Positions 14,822 through 25,700 of a stretch of DNA of 64,000 nt are shown here, one piece after another (position 1 is the first letter of the stretch; the number at the start of each line of letters is the position of its first letter). Location of the stretch: assembly GCA_934525675.1 (NCBI GenBank), contig CAKSZH010000013.1:1-64000 (forward strand), in the 5' to 3' direction. The notes beneath the pieces are model-generated. The model was given only the letters and a program-made list of their open reading frames with translations. It was not told the origin of the DNA and ran no database searches. This DNA is from an uncultured Eubacteriales bacterium (lineage in GTDB: Bacteria; Bacillota; Clostridia; Oscillospirales; CAG-272). A program made the position numbers and the translations under genes.

Positions 14822-17800
14822 TCAACGTAATGTATAATTTCTTTGTTTAGCACGTTTTACGGGATCATTTGTAAAACATGAATATATTGCATTCCCAACG
14901 TTGTATGCGGCAAATCCATATGATAGAATTGAACTATATGTAGAGGCTGACATGCTCAAAAATTCCATTGGATTTTTTAGACGATATAACATCTCTCCTC
15001 CGGCACTTGACATAAAGTTCCGAGCATTAAATCCATCCAATTTCATAAGTTCCAAAGTATCCTGAAACGGCATAGATTGATTAAAAAATCCAGATAGGTA
15101 ACCTGCGGTTTTTGTTATTGGCAGAAGTCCAATTTCCGATGCACCATTGTCAAAGATTGAATCAATTACATCTCCAACTATGTCTTGAGCCGAATCTCCA
15201 TCTTGTTTACTTTTCTTTATTTGGAGAGCCGCCACTTCTGTTGTTTTCGCAGCAATCGTTATTGCACTAGAAATTGCAATGGTTCCCGCAACGGATCCAG
15301 CACCAAAAGTTGCGACAGTTAAAACAACGCTCGCGGTTATCACGGCTGCAACACACACAATTGCCGCAAGTTTTCCCCAATTAAAAGTCCCCGTCGGGTC
15401 ATATCCCATAACCGGATTATTAGCGCAATAGGAGAACAGATTGTACGAAAGCAATTCATCCCCGATTCCGAGGTTTCCGGCATCATCCGCATTGATGAAT
15501 CTGCCCGTATACGCGTCGTAGTATCTGGATTGGAGATAGTACAGATTTGTTTCCGTGTCCAGATAATACCCTCTGTACCGGAACGGGTTCATTGTACCGA
15601 TACCGTTGGTATTCGTCAGGACGGTGCAGTTACCCCAGGCATCATAGCAATAGGATACGACCTTGGTGCCGCTCGCGTTGTAGATTGCGATAATGTTGCC
15701 GAACACGTCCTTCTCGTACAGATAATAATCAAACTGTTTATCTGCGTAGGACGAGTTGCGGTACATCATGCCCATCGGGAGCCCATCATCGTCGTAGAAG
15801 TACACGAGCAGCTGATTGCCCCATTCCTCCGCGACGATCCGGTCGCCGTCCAGCGAATAGGTGTGCGTAACGCCGTCCACCGTCTTGGTCAGGCGCATGC
15901 CCTGGTCGTTATAGGTGAAGGAAAGCGTTTTGCCGTTCGCCGTCGCGGTTGCAAGCTGTCTGCCGTTCTTCCAGGTAAAGGTGTACGCCGTTCTGCCGTA
16001 GTAGGTCAAGGGGTTTCCGATCGCGTCATAGGTGATCGTGTGTCCCTTGTAGGACGTCAGGAGGTCGCCCCAGTTCGCGTTGCCGTAAGTATACACATTG
16101 GTATAAACCGGCGTTTTGTCGGACAGGTCCTCGCCGTTCATCATCAGGCTGAAGGCTTCCTTATACAGGATGTTGCCTGCCTTATCGTAGGTATAATAGT
16201 AGGTATAGTTCTTCTCGCGGTTGTCCTCGCGGACCATCTGTCCGAGGTCATCATAGGCGTAACGGACGATCAAATAGTTCCCACGCGACACCGAGGTAAT
16301 GTTCCCATTGTGATCATAGGTCAGATTATAGGTCGTTCCGCTGCCGTTGATCAGAGTCTGGTAGGATTTCACAAGACCCGTTGTCGAACCGTTTGCTCCG
16401 TCCAGGTAAGTATACGTTACCTGGTTTGTCACAAGATTTTCGGGTGTTTTGAGGTCGCGCAGAACAAACGTCTTACCCGACAGACGCATAAGATCGTCAC
16501 GCAGGATCGTTGCGTGATACCCTTTATCCGCTAAGGCATTCGCCGAAATCGTACTCACATATTGGTCTGTCGGGTCATAACCGTACGAATACGCAAAGGT
16601 GTAGAAACCATTGGCAGAACCATGATTCGCAAATTCAAAGCTGCTGTATTTCTCTACTACCCGGTTTTTCTCATCGTACCGGTACTGGTTCGTCCGATAG
16701 GTATACGCCTCTCCGAGGTCGGAAATCTGTGTGCTGTGCAACAGTCCGGTCGGGGTATACAGATATGTATACTGTTCGTTCCGCGTGTGATCGGTGTACC
16801 GAACCAAACGACCCGCAGCGTCATACGCGTAGGTATACATTTTGACCTCATCAGCGGTTGCGCTTTCAGCATACCACACCTCGCTGACTCTGTCAAGAGT
16901 ATCATAGACATATCTGACACTTGCACCATTTCCATAGCGCATTTCACTGACTTTTCCATTGTTGTCATTGAGTATATAGTCCACAAGGGTAGTCGAACCG
17001 ACAGAAATATCTTCCATCTGCCCGAATACGTTATACGAAAACGTATATTTGGTCGTATCAGTGGTAACAGAGTCGAGAAGACCTTCGGTGTTATATTTGT
17101 AATTCACGGGAGCAAGATTGGTCTCGGTCAGCTCCACCATGTTATACACGGCGGTTTTTACCCCGATCAGATTACCGAAGCCATCATAGGTATACACTTT
17201 TGCCGTGCCGTCCGGAGCAACGGTGAAGGATACGTTTCCGGTTGCCGTGTCATAGTAATACCGTGTGATCTTTCCGCGTTCATCCGTGGAGGTGCTGACG
17301 GAGCCGTAAGCGGCAGAGGAGGTATTCTCCACATAGGTGCTGGAAGTTTTGGTAATACCGTCGGATGTACTGGTTTTTTCACTGGTACACTGCCCGGTTG
17401 TGTTGTAAGTATATTCTTTGATATACCGCCGGTTGTCATCGCTGAAGGACGACGGCACCGCTCCCACAATTTCCGAATAGGGTTTTTCCCCATACGAATA
17501 ACTGACGCCGGCAACAAACTTGTAATAAGAGGAAACCGATTTTACCGTACCGTCACTATCGTTATAACTGTACACCAGCCAGTCGGAAGCGTTTTTGACC
17601 GATTTTTCCAATTTCGGAATGCCGTTTACATATTTGTAGAAATACCAGTATTCATCGGTTCCGTCGGACTTATAAATCAGATCTCCGTTGTTGTTGTACT
17701 TATACTGTTCGGCATAAATATAATTTGGATTTTCGGAATACAGCTGTACGCTGATGTCGGTAAACATAGCGGTCCCGATCTGATAATCATAGACCACGGA

Positions 17801-20800
17801 AACCGTGATAGACTGAATTCCGTCTTCTTCCGGGACCGTGAACACATCGGAAACAAACTGCCAATCGCTTGTGCCGCGGTCAAACGGGACATAATACTCC
17901 GCCGGAGTCGGCACTGTTCCGTCGGAATTTGCAACATAATTCACCGTCATCTTCAAACCGAAGCGGCTGTTTTCATTTGCCGAGATGTGATCCGCTTTTC
18001 CGAAGCCGGAAACCAGCAGTTTACACCCCTTGTACCGTGCAGAACCCGTATCGTTTGAAACGATGGTCTGGACAAATTCACCCCTCAATCCCGCTTCGCC
18101 TTCAATTACAAGGACATTCGGGAAAGCGGGGTCATCCCGGTTAAAGTCGTTGTATCCAAGTGCAAAATCGGGCAGGTCCGCTTCACACCAGAAATCCCCA
18201 AGCGTCCAGCCCGAAGAACCATGCTTCTTCGTGGTATGTACCGCGAAATCTCCACAACTGACCAAATTGTTTCCGGACGAACCGAGGTTCTTTTCCAGTA
18301 CCACATTATCCACATGAAACACGGCAGAATCCGTTCCGCTTTTTGAGAAGAACAGCCCGATCATACCGTTTGTATCCGTGTCAACAGTGAAACTGACTGT
18401 ATAATAGTTATCCTCCGGGAATTTTTTTGTTACAGATACCCGCTGATTCTCTCCGTTGCGAGCGGGATAACTCGCTTCAATCGTTACACCGTCAGGATTA
18501 CTTTCCGGAAGGGCTGATTCAATATTGAAAGAAAGTGTATAGGTGCCTTTTGATAATTGTACGTACTGAAGAAGGTACGCGGAGTTACTTACTGTTACTT
18601 GGGCACAATATTCTCCTCCGAAATACCCGGTGTCCGGGAATTCGGAAAGAGTAACACAATATGTATCCCAATAATTCAGCGACCCGAGTTCAAAACTGCC
18701 GTTCAGAAGGTAGTTCAGCCCCGTGTTCCCGGTCACAAAAGATTCCGACAGTTTGTTTTCCAGTGCGCGGTTTTCGGATGCATCCTCGTATCTGCCGCGC
18801 GTCGCGCCGTATATCATGTTTCTGTCCGCGTTTGTGGTATACTGGCTGACGCAACGGAGCTGATTGTCAAACGTATAATGCGAGATCAGGTCGTCCGTGG
18901 TACCGTATTTGTCATCCTTGCCGGCGGTACGGATCTCGGTGTACCCGCTGCCGTAGGTATACCCGACGCTTTGCCCGGGCGCTTTCTTGACTCCGCCAAC
19001 CTCCGTTACTTTTGAAACCCGCCCGGCTGTATCATAAGTGTAGGAGAGTCCGTATTCAGCCTGAGCATCATACACGGTTTTGATTCTCCTGCCGAGCTCA
19101 TACTCCACGGTATACGATCTGGTGTACGGTGTGGGATTGCCGCTTACCTGACGGCTGTACGTTGCCTGATCGAGAGTGATCGAGGTTCCTCCGGCGCCGT
19201 CATATTCAAACGTAACGGTTTCCGAAGTCTTTTCGTTCTTTACGGTCTTGAGAACCCCGGAACTTTCATAAGTCAGACTGAGGGTGGATATGGCTTTGCT
19301 GCTTCCCGCCGGGTAGATGTTGATCCCGGATACCGACTTGTACCCGTTTACCGTGGTATACGTAAACACAACGCGGTTTCCGATCTTGTCCCGCATCCGG
19401 TCCAGATAACCGGAAGTATTGAAATATCGCTTGGTATTGTTTTTGTCTGTCAGAAGAAATGTGGAATCGCTTTGCTTTTGCAGAGTCAGTCCCAACCCGT
19501 CTTCATCCAAGTATTTTCCATCGCCGCCGGGAAGCAGATAATGTGCAGTGCCGTCGCCGTCCGTCCAGATGTAAGCGGTCGTCTCCGTTCCGGATTCTGA
19601 GAGATACGTGTAGGCGGTAACCGTTTCCTGACAGGTAAGGCGGTAATCCGTCAGCGTATTGGCGATCGGGGCGTCCGCACCGTTGATTTTCGACTGGTTG
19701 TAAACCAGCCCCAGCTGGTAGCCGAACAGATTTTCCCCGGAGGAAACGGTGGGGAAAACAAAGCTGAGTTCGCCGGTCGCAAGATTGACGTGTCCCGTTC
19801 CCGCATTTGCGGCACCGTGCGAGGAATAGCTCCAGTAATCTTCCAAACCATTGACGACCTTATATTGAATCGCAAAACGGGGACGATTACCGGGAGCGTC
19901 GGAGGAGGCAAAATCCAGATTTCTGGCTGTTCCGCCGATAGGCTTGATTGCAACCCCGTAATTTGAAGTTCCTCCGTACCATGACCGTACAAGATCGGAA
20001 ATTGTCCAATTGATATAAGATCCCACGGAGGAGAGTGAATCAATTACCGTAAAGTCCTGTAACTCGGCGATTTTTCCCATGTTTTGGTCAGAATACGCAT
20101 TCCAGTTCAGAGACTCAGTCCAATCTTCTGAAACCCGATAGATACCAAGTGCAAGTTCGGTATCGCTGATATTGATCGGTCCGTCGGAATCCTTAAAATA
20201 CAGGCTGAGTTTTGCGTCGGTCACCTGCGCCCCCTTGGGAAGCGTCGGAAGCTGATTCTGCTTCCAGTAAATGATGTGGGTTCCTCCGGAAGACGTGATA
20301 CCGGTGCGAAGCGTATCGGCTACACCATGTACCGATTTCGGAGGTTTTTCGGAAATATAGGTATCGCTGAATTCACTGTAGGCCCCGTTAATCGTCGGAT
20401 CGACCGTAACCGGGAAAACACGCTCCGGGGCGTTGACCCACGCGGGGTCTGCCTCCAGCGTCAGAGTGAGCTTGTTATCCTTCCCCTCCGAAAGGGTATA
20501 CGACACCGCGTCATAGGAATATGCCCCCGCCGCGTCATAAACCACCGGAGCGGGCAGATAATATACGGTTTCCCCGCTTTCCGGATCCGTGACGGAAATC
20601 GAACCGTCCTCGTTGGACCGGGCGGAAAGGTGATTCAGTGTGAGTTCAAAGACATAGCGGTACTCTGCTGCGGCTTCTCTGACAATGATGTTTTCCTTCA
20701 TTCTCCCGGCATCAAGGAGGTATTCCACATCCGTGCCCGGCAGAATGTCCCGATAAATAATGGAAGAAGAAAGATGTTTGAGCTCCATCCACTTCTGCAC

Positions 20801-21295
20801 AGTATCCGCACCCGTATCGGAGTCCCCGTTATCTTCCACTGTGCCGACTGTCTTTTTCAAGGCGCCGACCAGGGAGAAGGACAGCCTCCTGTTCCCGTCA
20901 TGGATGGTAAACAGTTCCCCGTTTCCGGTGATCTTCTTCGCAAACTTCACTCTTGCGTCCCGCGTGGTAAAGTCGCTTCCGCTGTCTGCCAGCCGGTTGT
21001 CAATGTCCTGCCAGTCACCGCTTTCATCTGCGTAGTGAACCGGTACGTCATAAGATACGGCGACATACGAGCCGTCCGTCAGATGAAAATGTTTGACGTT
21101 TTCTTCGCGTAATGCCGTCACCTCATAATCCACGCCCGGAATCGGCGTGCTCGTGACAGCCTCTCCCGAAGCCGCTGTGTCCCCGACGGGGGTCTGGTTC
21201 TGCAATTCTGCGGCAATGACCTGCAAGGGGAAAGCAAACAGGATCATCAGGACTGCCAGAAATACAGAGAGTGAACGAAGTCCGATCTTTTTCAT
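14822..21295 (-). CDS. full-length secreted Rhs/WapA-like polymorphic toxin
   Basis: 2157 residues, start at 21295 with GAAAGG upstream. Residues 1-29: Sec signal peptide (MKKIGLRSLSVFLAVLMILF...VIAA). Residues about 70-140: a DNRL/'FTTRDARVKFAKK' type N-terminal module. About 300-480: a DNRLRE-type carbohydrate-binding region (DTYISEKP, LYFKDSD, SEDWTES, FASSDAPGNRP). About 490-1900: YD/Rhs repeats forming the shell (many GxxxxxxYDxxGR/L units), with a possible inserted carbohydrate-binding-like region around 870-1120. The core ends MNPFRYRGYYLDTETNLYYL ... NPVMGYDPTGT at 1966-1970. The variable tip (1971-2157) starts with Ala-rich hydrophobic helices and ends with a basic tail. It is exported, wall-associated by analogy with WapA, and delivers the tip to neighbours on contact. 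Driven by the promoter at 21346-21374. Confidence 0.85.
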   Translation of the reverse strand: MKKIGLRSLSVFLAVLMILFAFPLQVIAAELQNQTPVGDTAASGEAVTSTPIPGVDYEVTALREENVKHFHLTDGSYVAVSYDVPVHYADESGDWQDIDNRLADSGSDFTTRDARVKFAKKITGNGELFTIHDGNRRLSFSLVGALKKTVGTVEDNGDSDTGADTVQKWMELKHLSSSIIYRDILPGTDVEYLLDAGRMKENIIVREAAAEYRYVFELTLNHLSARSNEDGSISVTDPESGETVYYLPAPVVYDAAGAYSYDAVSYTLSEGKDNKLTLTLEADPAWVNAPERVFPVTVDPTINGAYSEFSDTYISEKPPKSVHGVADTLRTGITSSGGTHIIYWKQNQLPTLPKGAQVTDAKLSLYFKDSDGPINISDTELALGIYRVSEDWTESLNWNAYSDQNMGKIAELQDFTVIDSLSSVGSYINWTISDLVRSWYGGTSNYGVAIKPIGGTARNLDFASSDAPGNRPRFAIQYKVVNGLEDYWSYSSHGAANAGTGHVNLATGELSFVFPTVSSGENLFGYQLGLVYNQSKINGADAPIANTLTDYRLTCQETVTAYTYLSESGTETTAYIWTDGDGTAHYLLPGGDGKYLDEDGLGLTLQKQSDSTFLLTDKNNTKRYFNTSGYLDRMRDKIGNRVVFTYTTVNGYKSVSGINIYPAGSSKAISTLSLTYESSGVLKTVKNEKTSETVTFEYDGAGGTSITLDQATYSRQVSGNPTPYTRSYTVEYELGRRIKTVYDAQAEYGLSYTYDTAGRVSKVTEVGGVKKAPGQSVGYTYGSGYTEIRTAGKDDKYGTTDDLISHYTFDNQLRCVSQYTTNADRNMIYGATRGRYEDASENRALENKLSESFVTGNTGLNYLLNGSFELGSLNYWDTYCVTLSEFPDTGYFGGEYCAQVTVSNSAYLLQYVQLSKGTYTLSFNIESALPESNPDGVTIEASYPARNGENQRVSVTKKFPEDNYYTVSFTVDTDTNGMIGLFFSKSGTDSAVFHVDNVVLEKNLGSSGNNLVSCGDFAVHTTKKHGSSGWTLGDFWCEADLPDFALGYNDFNRDDPAFPNVLVIEGEAGLRGEFVQTIVSNDTGSARYKGCKLLVSGFGKADHISANENSRFGLKMTVNYVANSDGTVPTPAEYYVPFDRGTSDWQFVSDVFTVPEEDGIQSITVSVVYDYQIGTAMFTDISVQLYSENPNYIYAEQYKYNNNGDLIYKSDGTDEYWYFYKYVNGIPKLEKSVKNASDWLVYSYNDSDGTVKSVSSYYKFVAGVSYSYGEKPYSEIVGAVPSSFSDDNRRYIKEYTYNTTGQCTSEKTSTSDGITKTSSTYVENTSSAAYGSVSTSTDERGKITRYYYDTATGNVSFTVAPDGTAKVYTYDGFGNLIGVKTAVYNMVELTETNLAPVNYKYNTEGLLDSVTTDTTKYTFSYNVFGQMEDISVGSTTLVDYILNDNNGKVSEMRYGNGASVRYVYDTLDRVSEVWYAESATADEVKMYTYAYDAAGRLVRYTDHTRNEQYTYLYTPTGLLHSTQISDLGEAYTYRTNQYRYDEKNRVVEKYSSFEFANHGSANGFYTFAYSYGYDPTDQYVSTISANALADKGYHATILRDDLMRLSGKTFVLRDLKTPENLVTNQVTYTYLDGANGSTTGLVKSYQTLINGSGTTYNLTYDHNGNITSVSRGNYLIVRYAYDDLGQMVREDNREKNYTYYYTYDKAGNILYKEAFSLMMNGEDLSDKTPVYTNVYTYGNANWGDLLTSYKGHTITYDAIGNPLTYYGRTAYTFTWKNGRQLATATANGKTLSFTYNDQGMRLTKTVDGVTHTYSLDGDRIVAEEWGNQLLVYFYDDDGLPMGMMYRNSSYADKQFDYYLYEKDVFGNIIAIYNASGTKVVSYCYDAWGNCTVLTNTNGIGTMNPFRYRGYYLDTETNLYYLQSRYYDAYTGRFINADDAGNLGIGDELLSYNLFSYCANNPVMGYDPTGTFNWGKLAAIVCVAAVITASVVLTVATFGAGSVAGTIAISSAITIAAKTTEVAALQIKKSKQDGDSAQDIVGDVIDSIFDNGASEIGLLPITKTAGYLSGFFNQSMPFQDTLELMKLDGFNARNFMSSAGGEMLYRLKNPMEFLSMSASTYSSILSYGFAAYNVGNAIYSCFTNDPVKRAKQRNYTLR

Positions 21296-21345
21296 ATTAT
21301 GCCTTTCTTTTTTGTGAAATTCAGGAAAATGATTCCTGCTCAGCC

Positions 21346-21374
21346 ATTATAACACCAGCCCGGAAAGTTATCAA
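21346..21374 (-). promoter_or_regulatory. sigma-A type promoter of the Rhs gene
   Basis: TTGATA (-35) and TATAAT (-10) separated by exactly 17 nt, ending about 50 nt upstream of the Rhs start codon. Confidence 0.65.
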
Positions 21375-21588
21375 TATTTTTCCAGCAATGAATGAAAATG
21401 GATATTTGGTCAAATAAGCAAGTGCCTTCAGGCGAATATTGTATAATATTTACCAAAAACCCAATTCTGGCGTGCGGCAAAATCAGGGGAATCCCAGCCG
21501 GTTTGACGGCAGAGGTTGTATGCCCCGAAAATAATAATTCCGAAAATATAACGTGCTTTCAGCCCGGCTGCCGACGTCAGAAAACCGC

Positions 21589-21850
21589 CCGGATTCCGGG
21601 CGGAAATACTCCGATTTGGGGTGAGGAAGCCCGGAACCCGGGCGGAAATACCTCCCCCGATTTTGGTCCGGATTCCGGGCGGAAATACTCCGATTTGGGG
21701 TGGGAAAGCCCGGAACACGGGCGGGGACACCCGATTTTCAGACGGGAACGCCACGGATTTGGGAGGCAATATACCGATTTCCGGACGGAAGCGTCTCGGA
21801 TCCCGGGTAAAAGTGTACCGGATCCCGGCAAACATGCCCAAGACCGGTCC
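21589..21850. repeat. degenerate GC-rich tandem repeat upstream of the Rhs gene
   Basis: A block starting CCGGATTCCGGGCGGAAATA recurs at 21589 and 21668 (period 79 bp, about 55-60 bp of strong similarity). It is followed by weaker pieces (CCGATTT, CCGGACGG, GGATCCCGGG, CCGGATCCCGG) to about 21850. Many short palindromes of the CCCGGNNNCCGGG type. Long frames on both strands here are artefacts of the repeat. The rest of 21375-22044 shows only the two promoters. Confidence 0.6.
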
Positions 21851-21987
21851 CGGGTCTCCCTTCCCCAAAGCTTCCCCGGACATCCGGGCGTCCGGGGGCT
21901 TCGTTCCGCTGACACAACGGAACTGTGCCCAAAAACGATAACGGAAGCGCAACCGGCTGGCTTGTGCAAAAAAACAGCATCCGCCCC

Positions 21988-22016
21988 TTGCAAAACGGAA
22001 GCAATTATGATATCAT
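21988..22016 (+). promoter_or_regulatory. possible promoter of the 200-aa membrane protein gene
   Basis: TTGCAA and TATCAT spaced by 17 nt, ending 29 nt upstream of the ATG at 22045. Confidence 0.4.
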
Positions 22017-22044
22017 AAAGAGGAAAGGCGGTGGAAATACCACG

Positions 22045-22647
22045 ATGAAAAGGGAGATTTTCACAGACAAAGAGATTGAGCGGGACCTCAAAACGGCTTT
22101 GAAATACCCGCCGGCAAGTTCAAAAGCGACTTATATAAAAATCTGCATTACAGCCGCTCTGGCAGCAAGTCTGGTCGTCCTGACCGAGCTTCTGCTGTTC
22201 CTGTTCGGGAAGGCGGGAGCCTCTCAGAACTTTGAAATCATTGTGTTCTCCGCTTTATTCGTATTCGTGATCGGAGACTTGATTTTCTGGTCGATCCGGC
22301 ATAATTATCAGATCCGGAAGATCTCGCTCGATTCCTATCGGATCACGACACAAACCGTGCTGAAACGGGACGAAGAGCACTACCTGGCCAGCAAATACAA
22401 ATCCTACTACCGGACCGTCAGCATTTACAGCATTCAGTTTGAAAACGGAAAGGTCCTCCGGCTCCCGCAGGAAAATTTCCTTTGGAGTAAGGAGTACCCG
22501 TTATCCGACTTCGGGCTCTATGAAGTCACACAACCCGGCGACGGGTTCACCGTTGTTGAGGAAAAGAAGACCGGCAACATCGTCCTGGCTTATCCGAACG
22601 AATATTTTCAGTACGAGGGGAACCGGAATCCGTCCGAATATTTCTGA
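22045..22647 (+). CDS. hypothetical membrane protein (200 aa)
   Basis: The start at 22045 is preferred over an upstream Met because AGGAAAGGCGG lies upstream and the sequence before it is repeat-like. Two membrane helices at about residues 34-54 and 65-83. The remaining C-terminal half is cytosolic and beta-rich (RKISLDSYRITTQTVLKRDEE, VSIYSIQFENGKVLRLPQENF), resembling a small PH-like domain. Single gene with its own promoter-like site and a shared terminator; no operon partner. Function unknown. Confidence 0.65.
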   Translation: MKREIFTDKEIERDLKTALKYPPASSKATYIKICITAALAASLVVLTELLLFLFGKAGASQNFEIIVFSALFVFVIGDLIFWSIRHNYQIRKISLDSYRITTQTVLKRDEEHYLASKYKSYYRTVSIYSIQFENGKVLRLPQENFLWSKEYPLSDFGLYEVTQPGDGFTVVEEKKTGNIVLAYPNEYFQYEGNRNPSEYF

Positions 22648-22666
22648 CTTAAGAAAGTAACATAAG

Positions 22667-22716
22667 AAATCCCCCGGAGCGCTGTGTGCTCCGGGGGATT
22701 TCTTTGTTTTTTGTTC
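22667..22716. terminator. bidirectional terminator between convergent genes
   Basis: AAATCCCCCGGAGC pairs with GCTCCGGGGGATTT (perfect 14 bp, loop GCTGTGT), followed by CTTTGTTTTTT. It separates the 200-residue protein gene from the end of the minus-strand operon. Confidence 0.85.
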
Positions 22717-25700
22717 AGTTCCCTGCTTTCAGTTCCTCAATGACCGCATGATAGTATTCATACATATCGCCAAGGTAACTGTCAAATACAGATCTTTCAT
22801 CCTCCGTGAGGGAACGGTAGCCGTTCTCGCCGTAGGCGAACTCGTCCCAGCTGTCAAGCAGCATTTGCTTAAACGTGATCTGAGAACCGTTTGTCTGGGT
22901 GTAAACACCGTCCGGATTCATGCGATAGGTGAAGGTATAGATCTCCACCGAGAACAGAGCAGACGCGAGGTCCGGAAGCTTCTGATAGCTCGTCTTGAAG
23001 TTCTCCGTAAAGTGCAGGACCAGACCGCCGTAGTACAGGTTCATGCTGTCCAGTGTCAGAAGGAGGTGCTGCTCATCCGCCGACAGTGCGCGGAACGCAT
23101 TCGTCATTTCCCGGATGGAATCCGCATTCATGACAAACACATTACCGATCGTATCCTGGAAAGAAGGATAGGTTTTACTGACAGTCGTCCAGTAATAATC
23201 CGCATACGTCTTAAGGAAATTACGCAGATCAGTCGCCTTTTCGTACTGCTCTGCATCCACTCCGAGGCTGTAGAGATACCGGAGCGTGGTCGCATCCACG
23301 TCGTATACCGCATTGTAGAGCGGGAGAGCGGTATCCGAGCCATCCGGCTGGAAGTAATACGCACGCAGAATTTCAGGATCGCCGCAGTTCAGAATCTGTT
23401 CCTTCAGCAATCTTGCTTTTTCGTAAGAAGCAAGATAGGGCAGATAGAGCGGTACGGACTCGCCGGTGATCTCCGCCAGACTCTCGATAAACAGCTGTGC
23501 GATCTGCAGTCTGGTCAATTCACCCTCAAGCTGCGTAAATACCTCGGCATATTCGCCAAGATCGATCCGCTTGAACACATAGGAGGTCTTCCCCTCCCCG
23601 TCAGTCTTTGCTTCAAACATAGACAGGTAGCCGTTGTACTTTTCCAGAACAGGCTTCAGAAGCGTGTCGAAGGTCACACGATCGGCACCGCTCCACTTTT
23701 CATACAGCCCGTTCACGTCGGACAGGATCGTGCCGAAAGAAGTCCAGTCGCCGTTTGCAAAGCATTCCATCGAGTAAAGGAGTCCGGAGAACACGTCATA
23801 TGCGGTGCTCTCTTCCTCGGTATCGACCTTAATACCCAGCTGCTCCAGATAATACGCGTAAATAAAGGATGCAAATTCAGAATACAGTCCGTTCTCTCCG
23901 TTCGGATAGAGCGCGGTGAATTCCAGCGGGTCACCATAGAGATAGTTGATGGTATGGAGCACATTGTACTGACGATTGGGATCAAGGTCGGCAAATGCGA
24001 GGAACATCTCGTTGACTTTCACGCCGAATTCTTTGGTTCCGGCATAAGAAGGATCGCTTCCAAAAGCTTCCCAAAGGTCAAGATACTTCTGAAGAACATC
24101 AATGCATCCCTCATCAAACGCGGCAGTGCCGAGCAGCTTATAATATCCGCATTCCCCGTTCTGAAGCAAAGTCATCGCACCTGCAAACACACGGGAATAG
24201 ACCTCAAGGTACATCGGGTCATTGGTCGCAAGCAGTTCCTCGCTCTCTCTGACCGCGTCGCGGTAGAAAGAGAAGAACATGGAGCTTTCCATAATGCTTG
24301 GCACCGTATCCCCGGAATACGAAATGTTTTCAACGATCTTCTTCATTGCAGCCTGTACGTACATTGCAGACATGACCGTTACGCGGAGCTCCTCCATCTT
24401 ACCGGGCAAATAGACCTCCGTCATTTCATCGATCTTCTTGCTTGCGGCGTCGGATGCAGTTTTGTCCTCTCCGGTATAAACATCATAGTAATAACGGTAG
24501 AGAATATCGAAGAAATCCTTCTTTTCCCGCCAGTTGTTTACGATCTCCAGAGCACCGAGCTCGCCGGCATCGCTGAAGCTGATATCCATAACAACCTGGT
24601 ATGCAGACTCGATCGCGTCCTTGTATGCGGGCAGGTCGGATGCCTTCCAGTCCGCGGGGACGTTCAGCGTTTCGGGAAGCGAAACCATCTTCTCAAGCAC
24701 GCTCTCCACCTTGTTGAAGAAGCCGGAGCCGTACACAATGGTCACAAGATGTCCGACCGCAAGGTCCACGTCCGCGCCGTCCATCTTGGCGTCCTTGTAG
24801 ATCACGGTATTCTCGCAGCGGTCGGTCAGCTCCGTATTGGTGAGGAGAGTGCCGTACCGGAGCATCAGCTTGGTGTCGTCGTCGCTCTTTGCCTGCAGCT
24901 TCGCAAGACCCGCCTTAGCGGCATCAAAACTCTCGCAGGTGTAGGAAATGGAGCCGAGGTCTATCTGGAACACGCCCTCGTATGCACGATTGACAGCGGC
25001 ATTCCATTCGTTGTAGCCATACACCGTGGCAAGGCGCGCGATCGCATCCAGGTCGTCCTGCGCAATCAGTTCCTTTTCCTTGGAGGTCAGACCGTAGTAC
25101 ATTTCAAGCGTGTCCATCGCGCTCTTGCCGAGCTCATCGGTCGTGCCTGCGGGCAGGTGCATTCTGCCGTTCTCGGTGTACTTGTATTCCGACCAGTCGA
25201 GCTTTGCGAATTCCTTCGCCGCGTCGCGGACCTTGGAAACGTTGCTGTAACTGACGGTAATCTCAAAGGACCCCATTTCGCGCGTTCCGTACAGCACGCG
25301 GATGGTCTCGGTCACATAGGGGTTGTCCTTGGTTGCAAGCGTGGGGTCAAAGCCCTCGGTCACAAGATCGGTATTGTTGATGTTGCGGGTCGTCTTGCCG
25401 TCCGCAGACTTCATGGAAAGCGTGAAGCCGGTCAGGTCCAGCTCGGTTTCGTGGCTGCCGTAGTTGGTCTTGCGGGGGTTCTTGATGCTGACGGAGGGAT
25501 TGACCACTGAGACCTCAAAGGAACCGCGGTACTCCTCGCCGTCCTTCTGGCAGACTGCCTCGAGGGTCAGCGCGTCGTTTTCCTTGTCGGAGGAAAAGCC
25601 GGTCAGCGTCACGCCCGCATCGGTCGCCGCGACGGAAAAGCTGGTGCCGTCGTCCTTGGTGATCTTGAGACGCAGGGACACCGCGTCAACGGATTCGCCG

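Noticed and set aside
5046..16000. Repeated core segments considered as a CRISPR array or tandem repeat
   Set aside because: Copies are hundreds of bases long, encode YD-repeat protein and differ in length; they are truncated Rhs cores.
15530..18058. Two long plus-strand frames (334 and 498 codons)
   Set aside because: Antisense to the Rhs core; the same antisense pattern recurs in every core copy (9708-10757, 11658-12230), so it reflects the core sequence, not a gene.
21392..22018. Pro/Gly/Arg-rich frames on both strands upstream of the membrane protein gene
   Set aside because: Produced by the 79-bp GC-rich tandem repeat; no ribosome binding site or known domain.
22748..25510. 920-codon plus-strand frame
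   Set aside because: Antisense shadow of the Ig-like lipoprotein gene, which has signal peptide, lipobox, ribosome binding site and domains.
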